From UBA6398 sp963644855 (GTDB lineage Bacteria > Bacteroidota > Bacteroidia > Bacteroidales > Bacteroidaceae): 64,000 nt of DNA. Positions 26,342 to 34,857 of the stretch are shown here, in pieces. The DNA lies in contig CAVIQL010000009.1 in NCBI GenBank assembly GCA_963644855.1, positions 1 through 64,000 on the forward strand. Reading direction: 5' to 3'. Each line of letters opens with the position of its first letter. The stretch's first letter is position 1. The notes under the pieces are model-generated. The model saw only the letters and a program-made list of their open reading frames with translations, did no database searches and was not told the origin of the DNA. A program made the position numbers and the translations under genes.

Positions 26342-26372
26342 TCTGTGGGGTTGAAACGGCAATAATTTAGGT

Positions 26373-27308
26373 ATGGAACATTCTTTGAGCATGCCGGGCG
26401 TGAAGATTACGCCTATGCAATATTTGCACGACTATGCGCTTATTACGTTTGGGCTTTTTTGTTATGCGGTAGGCTTTACGTGTTTTATTCTGCCCTATCA
26501 GATTACCACGGGAGCGGTTGCCGGTATCGGTGCATTGGTTTTCTACGCAACTCATGGCGCTATTCCTGCCCACTATCCCTATTTAATTATCAACACTCTC
26601 CTATTGGTTGCTGCCATTAAGGAGTTGGGGTGGAGATTTTGTATAAAAACAATTTATGCGGTGCTTGTGCTGAGTCTTTTTATGGCTGTTGGAAAAGATT
26701 TGCTTCAAAATCTTGAAGGATTTCCAATGAATTCCGAGCATATGCCTGTGCTTCTTGGCGAGAACCAAGGGTTTATGGCGTGTGTGATAGGGGCTTTGCT
26801 TGAGGGAGTGGGCATTGCGCTTGTTTTTCTTCAGGGAGGCAGCACGGGCGGAACCGACATTATTGCCGCAATAGTTAACAAGTATCGCGACATTACGATT
26901 GGGCAGATGATGATTGTGCTCGATCTTTTGATTATCACGGCTTCGCTTTTCACTCCGGTGGGTGATCTCACGAAACTGTTGTTTGGTTATTGCACACTGA
27001 TTATTACCAACACCACGCTCGACTATGTTTTGAATGCAGGAAGGCAGAGCGTACAATTTCTTATCATATCTCGCAATTACGAAGCCATAGCTTCGGCAAT
27101 CGAATACTATCATCGCGGCGTTACAGTGCTCGATGGGCACGGCTGGTATAGTAAACAGGAGCAAAAGGTGCTCGTGGTGCTTGCACGCCGTAGGGAAAGC
27201 AAGGATATTTTCCGTATCATAAAACACACCGATCCCAATGCTTTTGTTTCGCAAAGCAAGGTTATCGGCGTTTATGGCGAGGGATTCGACAAGGTAAAGG
27301 TTAAATGA
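26373..27308 (+). CDS. YitT-family membrane protein (DUF161/DUF2179)
   Basis: The 311-residue protein has about five or six membrane helices in residues 15-210 (LITFGLFCYAVGFTCFILPY, then GAVAGIGALVFYATHGAIP) and the YitT signature FLQGGSTGGTDIIAAIVNKY. A C-terminal DUF2179 cytoplasmic domain follows at about 225-305 (GVTVLDGHGWYSKQEQKVLVVLA). The molecular role of the family is unsettled. The gene overlaps the next by four bases (ATGA), implying translational coupling. Confidence 0.92.
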   Translation: MEHSLSMPGVKITPMQYLHDYALITFGLFCYAVGFTCFILPYQITTGAVAGIGALVFYATHGAIPAHYPYLIINTLLLVAAIKELGWRFCIKTIYAVLVLSLFMAVGKDLLQNLEGFPMNSEHMPVLLGENQGFMACVIGALLEGVGIALVFLQGGSTGGTDIIAAIVNKYRDITIGQMMIVLDLLIITASLFTPVGDLTKLLFGYCTLIITNTTLDYVLNAGRQSVQFLIISRNYEAIASAIEYYHRGVTVLDGHGWYSKQEQKVLVVLARRRESKDIFRIIKHTDPNAFVSQSKVIGVYGEGFDKVKVK

Positions 27309-28135
27309 GTTGCCGCAGCGCAAAACTTCTCACCGTTGTGCCTATGGGCGGATTGGGCAACCGCATGCGTGTGGTCCGTTCGGCATATGCTTTTGCGCTC
27401 GAGGGGTTGTGTGATGTAGAAGTGGCTTTTGCTGCAAACGATGAATGTGGTTGCAGGTTTGATGATGTTTTCCAGCCAATAACTTCGCCTTCGGGAAATT
27501 TCAGTATACGCCCGGCGCGGTGGCAAGATGCCCCGCCGTCTCGCTTCAATCTACATCTGCCGCAAACGATGCGCACTTTGAGAGGAACGAAACAGTTTTG
27601 CAACCTGCGCGAATGCACTTTGGAAGTTTTGCAAAAGGCAATTTCTGCAAATCGTTCCGTTTATATCTCCACTTGTTACGAGTTTTTTGGGAACTCAATA
27701 CCGATGTCGCAACTTTTCAAGCCTTCGCATAGGGTAGAAGAGGCAATGAAACCCGTTTTAAGCCGTTTTGGAGCGCGTACAGCGGGTTTTCATGTTCGCA
27801 CCACCGATAATGAGCAATCCAAGATGCGGAGCCCGTACAGGCTATTTGCCGAAGCCGCACAACGAGAACTCGACTCCGACCCCCTAACAATGCTCTACCT
27901 CGCAACCGATAGCGACGAAATACGCCGCAGGTTCCTTTCCGACTTCGGTAGAAACGCTATTTGCAGCGATGCCGAGCTTTCGCGCTCATCGCTCAACGGA
28001 ATGGTTGCAGCCGCTACCGATATGTTTCTACTCTCACACTGCAACAAAATCTACGGCAGCCATTATTCTTCGTTTTCCGAAATAGCTGCGGAACTCGACA
28101 ACAAGCAAGCCGAAATTCTTCGCCTTTACGATTGA
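27305..28135 (+). CDS. Fucosyltransferase-fold glycosyltransferase-like protein
   Basis: The 276-residue protein has an N-terminal GGLGNRMR loop near residue 15, a central FHVRTTD near 160 and LATDSDEIRRRF near 200. These resemble the donor-binding motifs of the GT11/GT23/GT68 fucosyltransferase fold (HxRxxD and an S/TD-containing strand). It ends with CNKIYGSHYSSFSEIAAEL, also usual there. I infer a GDP-sugar transferase from these motifs. Acceptor and sugar are unknown, and the protein is short. It overlaps the YitT gene start-to-stop. Codon use looks normal for the window. Confidence 0.65.
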   Translation: MSCRSAKLLTVVPMGGLGNRMRVVRSAYAFALEGLCDVEVAFAANDECGCRFDDVFQPITSPSGNFSIRPARWQDAPPSRFNLHLPQTMRTLRGTKQFCNLRECTLEVLQKAISANRSVYISTCYEFFGNSIPMSQLFKPSHRVEEAMKPVLSRFGARTAGFHVRTTDNEQSKMRSPYRLFAEAAQRELDSDPLTMLYLATDSDEIRRRFLSDFGRNAICSDAELSRSSLNGMVAAATDMFLLSHCNKIYGSHYSSFSEIAAELDNKQAEILRLYD

Positions 28136-28179
28136 CTTTATTTGCCTCACAAAACGGCTCTCTCGTTTCAACGTATTTA

Positions 28180-28264
28180 CAACATCGGATATCGTAAAAA
28201 TAATGTCCGATATTATTTAAAAAAGGTCGGATATTGTTTAAATAATATCCGATATTGTTTGAGC
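28180..28264. repeat. 21-bp dyad element, copy 9
   Basis: The flank CGGATATCGTAAAAATAAT is followed by units GTCCGATATT, GTCGGATATT (variant left arm) and ATCCGATATT at 21-bp spacing. About 20 bases to the right, the complement strand reads GTAAGTATTTGATTTTTAAG, resembling the stretch beside copies 6 and 7. Nothing further is seen between 28300 and 28432. Confidence 0.92.
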
Positions 28265-28432
28265 ACTTTGCATTGGCTTAAAAATCAAATACTTACACGT
28301 TCTTGCAAAATCAGCGTAAAATATTGTGTTACAAGTGGTTGTGAAATTCATGTTTCGACCATCAAAATCAAGGTTTGATACGCTTGAAATATTATTCGGC
28401 AACAGTGTATAGAAAGCCTGTGGCTTATCTCG

Positions 28433-28451
28433 TAAATTTGTGGTAACTTTG
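28433..28451 (+). promoter_or_regulatory. Two overlapping -7 boxes for tyrS
   Basis: TAAATTTG (28433-28440) and TAACTTTG (28444-28451) both match TAnnTTTG, 11 bases apart, about 45-55 bases before the ATG. Two alternative starts are possible. Confidence 0.6.
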
Positions 28452-28494
28452 CCATTGTTAAACATTCACTTTTAAAAAACTAACAAATCATTCG

Positions 28495-29790
28495 ATGAAT
28501 TTCGTTGACGAAATTAAATGGCGCGGTATGCTGCATCAGATGATGCCAGGCACCGATGAACTTTTCAACAAGGGTATGGTAACAGCTTATGTGGGCATCG
28601 ATCCCACGGCTGACAGCCTGCATATAGGACACCTTTGCGGAATAATGATGCTCCGACATCTCCAGAAAGCCGGACACAAACCGCTGGCACTCGTGGGAGG
28701 AGCTACGGGAATGATTGGCGACCCCTCGGGAAAAAGCCAGGAACGAAACTTGCTCGACGAAGAAACACTCGCCCACAACATTGCAGGAATCAAAAGCCAA
28801 CTCTCGCATTTTCTCGACTTTGAAAGCGATGCTCCAAACCGCGCAGAACTCGTGAACAACTACGACTGGATGAAGGATTACAGTTTTCTCAACTTCATAC
28901 GCGACATCGGCAAACACATCACCGTGAACTACATGATGGCAAAAGACAGTGTGCAGAAACGACTCAATGGAGAAGCACGCGACGGGCTTTCGTTTACCGA
29001 ATTCTCCTACCAACTTTTGCAAGGATACGACTTCCTCTATCTCTATAGCCACAAAAACTGCAAACTTCAAATGGGCGGAAGCGACCAATGGGGTAACATC
29101 ACCACCGGAGCCGAACTCATTCGACGCACACTCGGACCTGAAGCCGACGCATACGCCCTCACTTGTCCGCTAATCAAGAAAGCCGACGGCAGAAAGTTCG
29201 GAAAAACCGAACAAGGCAACATTTGGCTGAGCCCAGAGCGTACCACTCCCTACACATTCTATCAATTTTGGCTGAATGTGGCTGACGACGACGCAGAAAA
29301 ATATATCAAAATCTTTACCTCGCTCACAAAAGACGAAATAGACGCAGCTGTGGCAGAGCATAAGGAAGATCCCGGACAGCGCAAACTACAAAAACTTCTC
29401 GCCAAAGAAATCACAGTGATGGTTCACTCGCAAGAAGCATACGAAACCGCACTCGAAGCAAGCAACATACTATTCGGCAAAGCCACAAAAGAAAATCTTT
29501 TGAAACTCGACGAACGCACATTGCTCGATGTCTTTGGCGGAGTGCCCCACTTCGAAGTGTCGAAAGACCAAGCCCTCGGAGTGCGCGCCGTAGACCTGCT
29601 GGCAGAAACCACACAATGCTTCGCGTCGAAAGGAGAAATGCGCAAACTCACACAAGGCGGCGGAGTGAGCATAAACAAAGACAAACTGCAACAATTCGAC
29701 CGCACAATAACCGAAGACGACCTTATCGACGGCAGATATATAATCGTTCAGCGCGGAAAGAAAAACTACTATCTCATAATAGTGAAGTAA
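28495..29790 (+). CDS. tyrS: Tyrosyl-tRNA synthetase
   Basis: The 431-residue class I synthetase charges tRNA-Tyr. HIGH-type motif SLHIGHLCG is near residue 44. Tyrosine-pocket residues occur in SYQLLQGYDF and QMGGSDQWGN (near 180-200). The KMSKS equivalent is KFGKTEQGN near 236. An S4 RNA-binding domain ends the protein (LTQGGGVSINKDKL). A strong terminator follows at 29823. Confidence 0.98.
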   Translation: MNFVDEIKWRGMLHQMMPGTDELFNKGMVTAYVGIDPTADSLHIGHLCGIMMLRHLQKAGHKPLALVGGATGMIGDPSGKSQERNLLDEETLAHNIAGIKSQLSHFLDFESDAPNRAELVNNYDWMKDYSFLNFIRDIGKHITVNYMMAKDSVQKRLNGEARDGLSFTEFSYQLLQGYDFLYLYSHKNCKLQMGGSDQWGNITTGAELIRRTLGPEADAYALTCPLIKKADGRKFGKTEQGNIWLSPERTTPYTFYQFWLNVADDDAEKYIKIFTSLTKDEIDAAVAEHKEDPGQRKLQKLLAKEITVMVHSQEAYETALEASNILFGKATKENLLKLDERTLLDVFGGVPHFEVSKDQALGVRAVDLLAETTQCFASKGEMRKLTQGGGVSINKDKLQQFDRTITEDDLIDGRYIIVQRGKKNYYLIIVK

Positions 29791-29822
29791 AAAAACGCGG
29801 CAAATACCAACATACCAATATC

Positions 29823-29866
29823 AAAACCGCCTTTGACCGGCACAAACCGGCACAAGGGCGGTTTTT
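29823..29866 (+). terminator. Rho-independent terminator of tyrS
   Basis: AAAACCGCCTTTG pairs with CAAGGGCGGTTTT (one G-U pair) and is followed by T. The loop holds a direct repeat of CCGGCACA. Confidence 0.85.
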
Positions 29867-29880
29867 CAATGAAAAAGTGG

Positions 29881-29888
29881 TATCTTTG
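29881..29888 (+). promoter_or_regulatory. -7 box for mutS
   Basis: TATCTTTG matches TAnnTTTG, 26 bases before the ATG. Its -33 region overlaps the tyrS terminator stem. Confidence 0.65.
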
Positions 29889-29914
29889 CTCAACTCCAAA
29901 ACAATTAAAATCAC

Positions 29915-32524
29915 ATGGCAGGCGAAGCATTAACCCCGATGATGCAACAATTCAAGAAGTTCAAATCCGAACATCCTGACGCGTTGATACTATTTCGCTG
30001 CGGAGACTTTTATGAAACCTATATGGACGACGCAGTAACCGCATCGGCTGTATTGGGAATAACTCTTACTCACCGCAGCTCAAAGGGCGACGGAAAAGGA
30101 ACGGAAATGGCAGGATTTCCATTCCATGCCCTCGATGCATACTTGCCTAAACTTATTCGCGCAGGCTTTAGAGTAGCAATTTGCGACCAGCTCGAAGACC
30201 CCAAACTTGCCAAAAAACTCGTGAAACGCGGCATCACCGAAGTGGTAACGCCCGGCGTGGCTCTGAGCGACAATGTGCTTTCGTCGAAAGAGAACAATTT
30301 TCTTGCGGCAGTGTATTTCGGCAACGGCGCATGCGGACTTTCTTTTCTCGATATATCGACAGGCGAATTTTTATGTGCCGAAGGAACCACGGAATATGTG
30401 GACAAATTGCTCGCAAACTTCGCCCCGAAAGAAGTATTGGTAGAAAGAGGACGAAAAGAAAAGTTCCTGAAAATTTTTGGTAAGTATTACGTTTACGAAC
30501 TTGACGATTGGGCTTTCGTGGAACGCGGTGCAAGAGAAAAACTACAGAAACATTTTGGCGTGAAAACGCTCAAAGGTTTCGGCATAGACTATATGCGCAA
30601 CGGCATAACGGCTTCGGGAGCTGTGTTGCAGTATCTCGAAATGACACAACACACTCACACGGGACACATAACCTCTATCAGACGGATTGATGAGGAGAGA
30701 TTCGTAAAATTAGACAAGTTCACCGTGAGAAACCTTGAGATTGTGCAGCCAATGAACGAGGGTGGAAACACATTGCTCAATATCATCGACCGCACACAGT
30801 CTCCAATGGGCGAGAGGTTGCTTAGGCGATGGCTGTTGTTTCCTTTGCGCGATGTGAAACAGATAGAAAAGCGGCAGAATGTGGTAGAATATTTCTTTCG
30901 TAACCCCGATTTTCGCGAAATAATCGATGAAAATCTTAAAGGGATAGGAGATATTGAGCGCCTCACCTCAAAGATTGCTTCCGAGAGGGTAAGTCCGCGC
31001 GAAATGGCGCAACTTCTTTGTGCGCTCAACTGCATGGAGCCTATCAAAAAGCATTGTCAGGACGCTACCGACGAGAATCTTGCGAAAATAGGTGCACAGA
31101 TTTCAACATGTGATGAGTTGCGCGCAAAAATAAACCAGGAACTTGTGCCCGATCCCCCGTCAATGGTTTCAAAAGGCGGCGTGATAGCCGAAGGATATAA
31201 CGAAGAACTCGATGAGTTGCGCCGCATTTCTCATTCAAGCAAGGATGTGCTGATACATTTGCGCGACGAAGAGAGTGAGAAAACCGGTATTCCGTCGCTG
31301 AAAATAGGTTTCAACAATGTTTTCGGCTATTATCTCGAAGTGAGAAACATTTATAAAGAGCGCGTGCCGGAGAATTGGATACGCAAGCAGACTCTTGTAA
31401 ACGCGGAGCGGTATATCACGCCCGAATTAAAGGAATTGGAGGAAAAAATATTGGGTGCCGAAGACCGCATTCTCGCTCTCGAAACAAAACTTTATGGAGA
31501 ATTAGTTTCGTATGCCCTGCAATATATCACCGCTTTACAGCTCGATTCTGCCCTGATTGCCGATATCGATTGCCTACATTCCTTTGCCGTTACAGCGCAG
31601 GAGCATCATTATGTTCGTCCTATTGTTGACGAGAGCGAAGTGCTTGACATAAAATCGGGCAGGCACCCTGTAATTGAAACGCAGATGCCTCCTGGTGAAA
31701 GCTATGTGGCAAATGATGTTTATCTCGATACGGAAAAACAGCAAATCATCATTCTTACCGGTCCTAATATGGCTGGTAAATCGGCTCTTCTGCGACAAAC
31801 GGCATTAATTGCTCTGATGTCGCAGACCGGATGTTACGTTCCCGCCGATAGTGCAAGGGTAGGATTGGTCGACAAAATCTTTACGCGCGTGGGGGCAAGC
31901 GACAATATTTCGGTGGGAGAGTCTACTTTCATGCTCGAAATGAGCGAGGCGGCGAGCATAATGAACAATATGTCGCAGCATAGCCTTGTGCTTTTCGACG
32001 AGCTTGGCCGCGGCACATCTACATACGATGGAATAAGCATAGCCTGGGCTATCGTGGAGTATCTTCACGAGGGCGCAAAGGGACACCCGCGCACGCTTTT
32101 TGCAACACACTATCATGAACTGAACGGAATGGAGAAACATTTCGACAGAATAAAGAATTTCAACATAACAGTGTGTGAAAGCGGGGGCAGAATAGTTTTC
32201 CTGCGCAAACTCGAGCCCGGAGGCACGGAACATTCCTTTGGTATTCATGTGGCAAGGCTTGCCGGCATGCCGCCGTCTATAATAAAACGTTCCGAAGTGA
32301 TATTAAAGGAACTCGAGGCGGCTACTCCGGGCGAAAATGTTACGAAACAGGTTGACAATATCGCTTCCTCGCGCGAGGGAACTCAGTTGAGTTTCTTCCA
32401 ACTCGATGATCCGGTGCTCACACAGATACGCGACGAAATTTTGGGGCTTGATATTAATAATCTAACGCCCGTGGAGGCGCTCAATAAGTTGAACAGCATA
32501 AAACATATACTCACGGGAAAATAA
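29915..32524 (+). CDS. mutS: DNA mismatch repair protein MutS
   Basis: The 869-residue protein finds mismatches and recruits MutL. Residues 1-120 are the mismatch-binding domain with the Phe-x-Glu motif in CGDFYETYMDD. Connector, lever and clamp domains follow. The ATPase has Walker A GPNMAGKSALLRQ near 617, Walker B LVLFDELGRGTSTYDG near 690 and a downstream FATHYHEL. The C-terminal HTH and dimerisation tail are present. Length and domains fit MutS1, not MutS2 (no Smr domain). Confidence 0.98.
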   Translation: MAGEALTPMMQQFKKFKSEHPDALILFRCGDFYETYMDDAVTASAVLGITLTHRSSKGDGKGTEMAGFPFHALDAYLPKLIRAGFRVAICDQLEDPKLAKKLVKRGITEVVTPGVALSDNVLSSKENNFLAAVYFGNGACGLSFLDISTGEFLCAEGTTEYVDKLLANFAPKEVLVERGRKEKFLKIFGKYYVYELDDWAFVERGAREKLQKHFGVKTLKGFGIDYMRNGITASGAVLQYLEMTQHTHTGHITSIRRIDEERFVKLDKFTVRNLEIVQPMNEGGNTLLNIIDRTQSPMGERLLRRWLLFPLRDVKQIEKRQNVVEYFFRNPDFREIIDENLKGIGDIERLTSKIASERVSPREMAQLLCALNCMEPIKKHCQDATDENLAKIGAQISTCDELRAKINQELVPDPPSMVSKGGVIAEGYNEELDELRRISHSSKDVLIHLRDEESEKTGIPSLKIGFNNVFGYYLEVRNIYKERVPENWIRKQTLVNAERYITPELKELEEKILGAEDRILALETKLYGELVSYALQYITALQLDSALIADIDCLHSFAVTAQEHHYVRPIVDESEVLDIKSGRHPVIETQMPPGESYVANDVYLDTEKQQIIILTGPNMAGKSALLRQTALIALMSQTGCYVPADSARVGLVDKIFTRVGASDNISVGESTFMLEMSEAASIMNNMSQHSLVLFDELGRGTSTYDGISIAWAIVEYLHEGAKGHPRTLFATHYHELNGMEKHFDRIKNFNITVCESGGRIVFLRKLEPGGTEHSFGIHVARLAGMPPSIIKRSEVILKELEAATPGENVTKQVDNIASSREGTQLSFFQLDDPVLTQIRDEILGLDINNLTPVEALNKLNSIKHILTGK

Positions 32525-32545
32525 GCGCTTGGGAGCAATAAAAAA

Positions 32546-32560
32546 ACGGCATATCGCCGT
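32546..32560 (+). terminator. Small hairpin after mutS
   Basis: ACGGC pairs with GCCGT over a 5-base loop, preceded by an A run and without a good T run. It may be a weak terminator for mutS or act with the A run on the opposite strand. Confidence 0.4.
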
Positions 32561-32655
32561 TATAATAATATGAGTTTTCCTGGCAGTATAAAGGCTAATA
32601 GAACTACCTGAATTTCAAAGAAAAATAAATGCCGTGCTTTTCGAAAAAAACTTCA

Positions 32656-32750
32656 CGGCATATGGTAAAAACAATGTCAGACATTTTTTAAATAATGTCT
32701 GACATTGTTTAAAAAATATCCGATATTATTTTTCGCTTATGCCTTGTCCG
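32656..32750. repeat. 21-bp dyad element, copy 10
   Basis: The flank CGGCATATGGTAAAAACAAT is followed by units GTCAGACATT, GTCTGACATT and ATCCGATATT, and a right flank TTTTTCGCTTATGCCTTGT. That right flank overlaps the last codons and stop of the convergent acyltransferase gene. It sits between convergent mutS and that gene. Confidence 0.92.
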
Positions 32751-33681
32751 AAAAATTAGACTCCTTTTCGTTTCTACGCTCTATCTTTTCGGGCTCATCT
32801 TCATGGCGTCTTTTCCATCTGTTGTGCGTCCACAACCAATTGCGCGGGCTTCTGCGTATCATGGCCTCAAGCAATTGCATGTATTTGTCGGTAAGCTTGT
32901 AGTCGGGATACGAATTGGGATCGTCGGTAATCTTTTCGAGCGAGCAATGATAGTATCCACGTTTCACACGCTCTACATTCGCAAAAAACACACTTGCTTT
33001 CACCTTCTTGGCAATCCTTTCTGTGCCCGTGTAGACGGGAGTGTCCTGGTTTAGAAAGTCAACCCACTCGTGAATGTTCACCCATCGCGGTCCCTGGTCG
33101 GCAATAAAACCTATCACAGTCTTTTTCTTGTCGCCACGCATGGTAATGATTCTTCTGAGAGCGTCTTTTTTGGGAATATTCTCCGATCCAAATCTTCCGC
33201 GAAGCTCCAACATCAACCAATCAAAGAACTTGCTTTTCACAGGGTGGTAAAGCTGCCCACATTGCACCTTTTCGAGATTAAACCATTGGGGCATGGTGGA
33301 AATCCACTCCCAATTGCAGAAATGCCCAAGGTAAATGAAACAAAATTGATGGGTTTCCAGAGATTCTTCAATGCACTCGTTGCCCGAAAAAGTCATTCTG
33401 CGCATAATTTCTTTGCGCGAAATCGATAGGAGTTTGAACATCTCCACAATATTGTCGCAAAAAGAATGATAGAAATCGCGTTCTATTTTCCGGCGTTCCG
33501 CCTCTGATTTTTCCGGGAAAGAGTTTCGTAAATTCTTGCGTACCGTTTTGCGACGATATTTTACCACATAGTACATTAATAAATAGAGAATGTCGCTCAA
33601 CAAATAGATAACCCTGAAAGGCAAAAGCGACAACGCGTAAATTATATTGCGCAACAATGGAAAGACAAACTTCTTCATCAT
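32737..33681 (-). CDS. Lipid A biosynthesis acyltransferase (LpxL/HtrB family)
   Basis: The 314-residue inner-membrane enzyme adds a secondary acyl chain to lipid A. An N-terminal hydrophobic anchor (residues 5-40) precedes the catalytic H-x4-E motif in LGHFCNWEW near residue 120. GFIADQGPRW near 195 and NWLWTHNRWKRR near 282 are also family features. The charged tail ends DKA, and the last codons lie in the outer flank of a dyad element. The start overlaps the stop of the heptosyltransferase gene (ATGA), so both genes are coupled in one lipopolysaccharide operon. Confidence 0.93.
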   Translation of the reverse strand: MMKKFVFPLLRNIIYALSLLPFRVIYLLSDILYLLMYYVVKYRRKTVRKNLRNSFPEKSEAERRKIERDFYHSFCDNIVEMFKLLSISRKEIMRRMTFSGNECIEESLETHQFCFIYLGHFCNWEWISTMPQWFNLEKVQCGQLYHPVKSKFFDWLMLELRGRFGSENIPKKDALRRIITMRGDKKKTVIGFIADQGPRWVNIHEWVDFLNQDTPVYTGTERIAKKVKASVFFANVERVKRGYYHCSLEKITDDPNSYPDYKLTDKYMQLLEAMIRRSPRNWLWTHNRWKRRHEDEPEKIERRNEKESNFSDKA

Positions 33682-34727
33682 TGTTCCGACAGTTTTCGCG
33701 TTTCCAAAGCCGTTTCCAATTTTTCTGCCACCCGGTTTGGATCAATACGACGTAGGCAAGCGTAATCGCCACGACGGCACTTCTTGTTTCCGAATACAGA
33801 GCACGGACGGCATTCCATGGCTGTTTGTATAAAAGTGTCGGGAGTTTGTGCCCACGCGCTGAAACCTGCGGCTGGGTGAGTGGCTCCCCAAATAGAATAT
33901 ACCTTTACACCTACGATTGAAGCCAGGTGCATGTTTGCCGAATCCATAGAAAGCATTACATCCATTCGGCTCATTACTCCCAATTCATCAATCATTCTTC
34001 CTTTTCCAACCATTGAAATTACCGAAGGGTAGCGTTTCTCCCATTCTTCTGCCACACGCTGTTCTTCGTTTCCGCCGCCAAAAATAAAAATCTTGCGTTT
34101 AGGGTGTTTACACAGCAGAGATACCACGTGTTCCATCAGTTCCACGGGATATATCTTGCCTTCGTGTTGCGCAAAGGGGGCTATTCCAATCCATTCGTTC
34201 TCGTTTTTTGCGCCCACTACCGCAGCCAGTGTTCCCACATCGCCTTCTTCGTCGCCGAAGATAGAGCGGAAATTTATCTCAAAGCTATATCCGAGTTTTC
34301 GAAACACCTCGTGGTAGCGTTGTGAAGAGGTTTTGAGTTGCACGAACTTCTTATGTTCTGCCCGTGTAAGCTCGCGTTTTTCTTTGCGTCCCTTGTTTAT
34401 CACAGCTACAGGTACTCCGGTCAGACGAAAGCGCATGTCCAGATATTTTGTGCGCAACACATCGTGAAGATCAGCCACTGCGTCGATTTCTTCTCGGCGC
34501 AACTCGCCAAACAAACGCTCCAAGCCGCGCAATCCGTCGTATTCTTTTAAATCTATGCCGTAGAAGCGTACGTTTGATGGCATATTTCCGAAGAGCGCAC
34601 TCCATTTTTCGCGTGAAACTACCAGCACTTCGTCGTTAGGATAGGCCTCGGCGAGCGAATGTATTACGGGCACCGTCATTGCTACATCGCCAAGCGCAGA
34701 AAATCTTAATGCCAAAATTCGGGACAT
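33678..34727 (-). CDS. Heptosyltransferase-like glycosyltransferase (GT9)
   Basis: The 349-residue GT-B enzyme starts MSRILALRFSALGDVAMTVP, the typical N-terminal loop of family 9 transferases. The C-terminal donor domain contains FIFGGGNEEQRVAEEW, SMDSANMHLASIVGVKVYSIWGATHPAAGFSAW and a Cys-rich EC-type end (ECRPCSVFGNKKCRRGDYACL). It probably adds heptose or a related sugar to the lipopolysaccharide core at the inner membrane. It is first of a two-gene operon with the lipid A acyltransferase. A TAATTTTG promoter box lies upstream. Confidence 0.92.
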   Translation of the reverse strand: MSRILALRFSALGDVAMTVPVIHSLAEAYPNDEVLVVSREKWSALFGNMPSNVRFYGIDLKEYDGLRGLERLFGELRREEIDAVADLHDVLRTKYLDMRFRLTGVPVAVINKGRKEKRELTRAEHKKFVQLKTSSQRYHEVFRKLGYSFEINFRSIFGDEEGDVGTLAAVVGAKNENEWIGIAPFAQHEGKIYPVELMEHVVSLLCKHPKRKIFIFGGGNEEQRVAEEWEKRYPSVISMVGKGRMIDELGVMSRMDVMLSMDSANMHLASIVGVKVYSIWGATHPAAGFSAWAQTPDTFIQTAMECRPCSVFGNKKCRRGDYACLRRIDPNRVAEKLETALETRKLSEQ

Positions 34728-34782
34728 GCTGGTTGGAGTTGCTTAAAGGGTAGTTCTTGTGGATTTGAAGAAAGACTATGTG

Positions 34783-34790
34783 CAAAATTA
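34783..34790 (-). promoter_or_regulatory. -7 box for the lipopolysaccharide operon
   Basis: TAATTTTG on the minus strand, about 55 bases before the ATG at 34727. A larger imperfect inverted repeat at 34798-34845 (CCACC and GGCAAA with their complements) may end the upstream FAD gene. Confidence 0.55.
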
Positions 34791-34857
34791 CGCTTTTCCC
34801 ACCGCATTGGCAAATAACATGGTATAATTTTGCCCATTGGGTGGTAGGCATCAGCTA

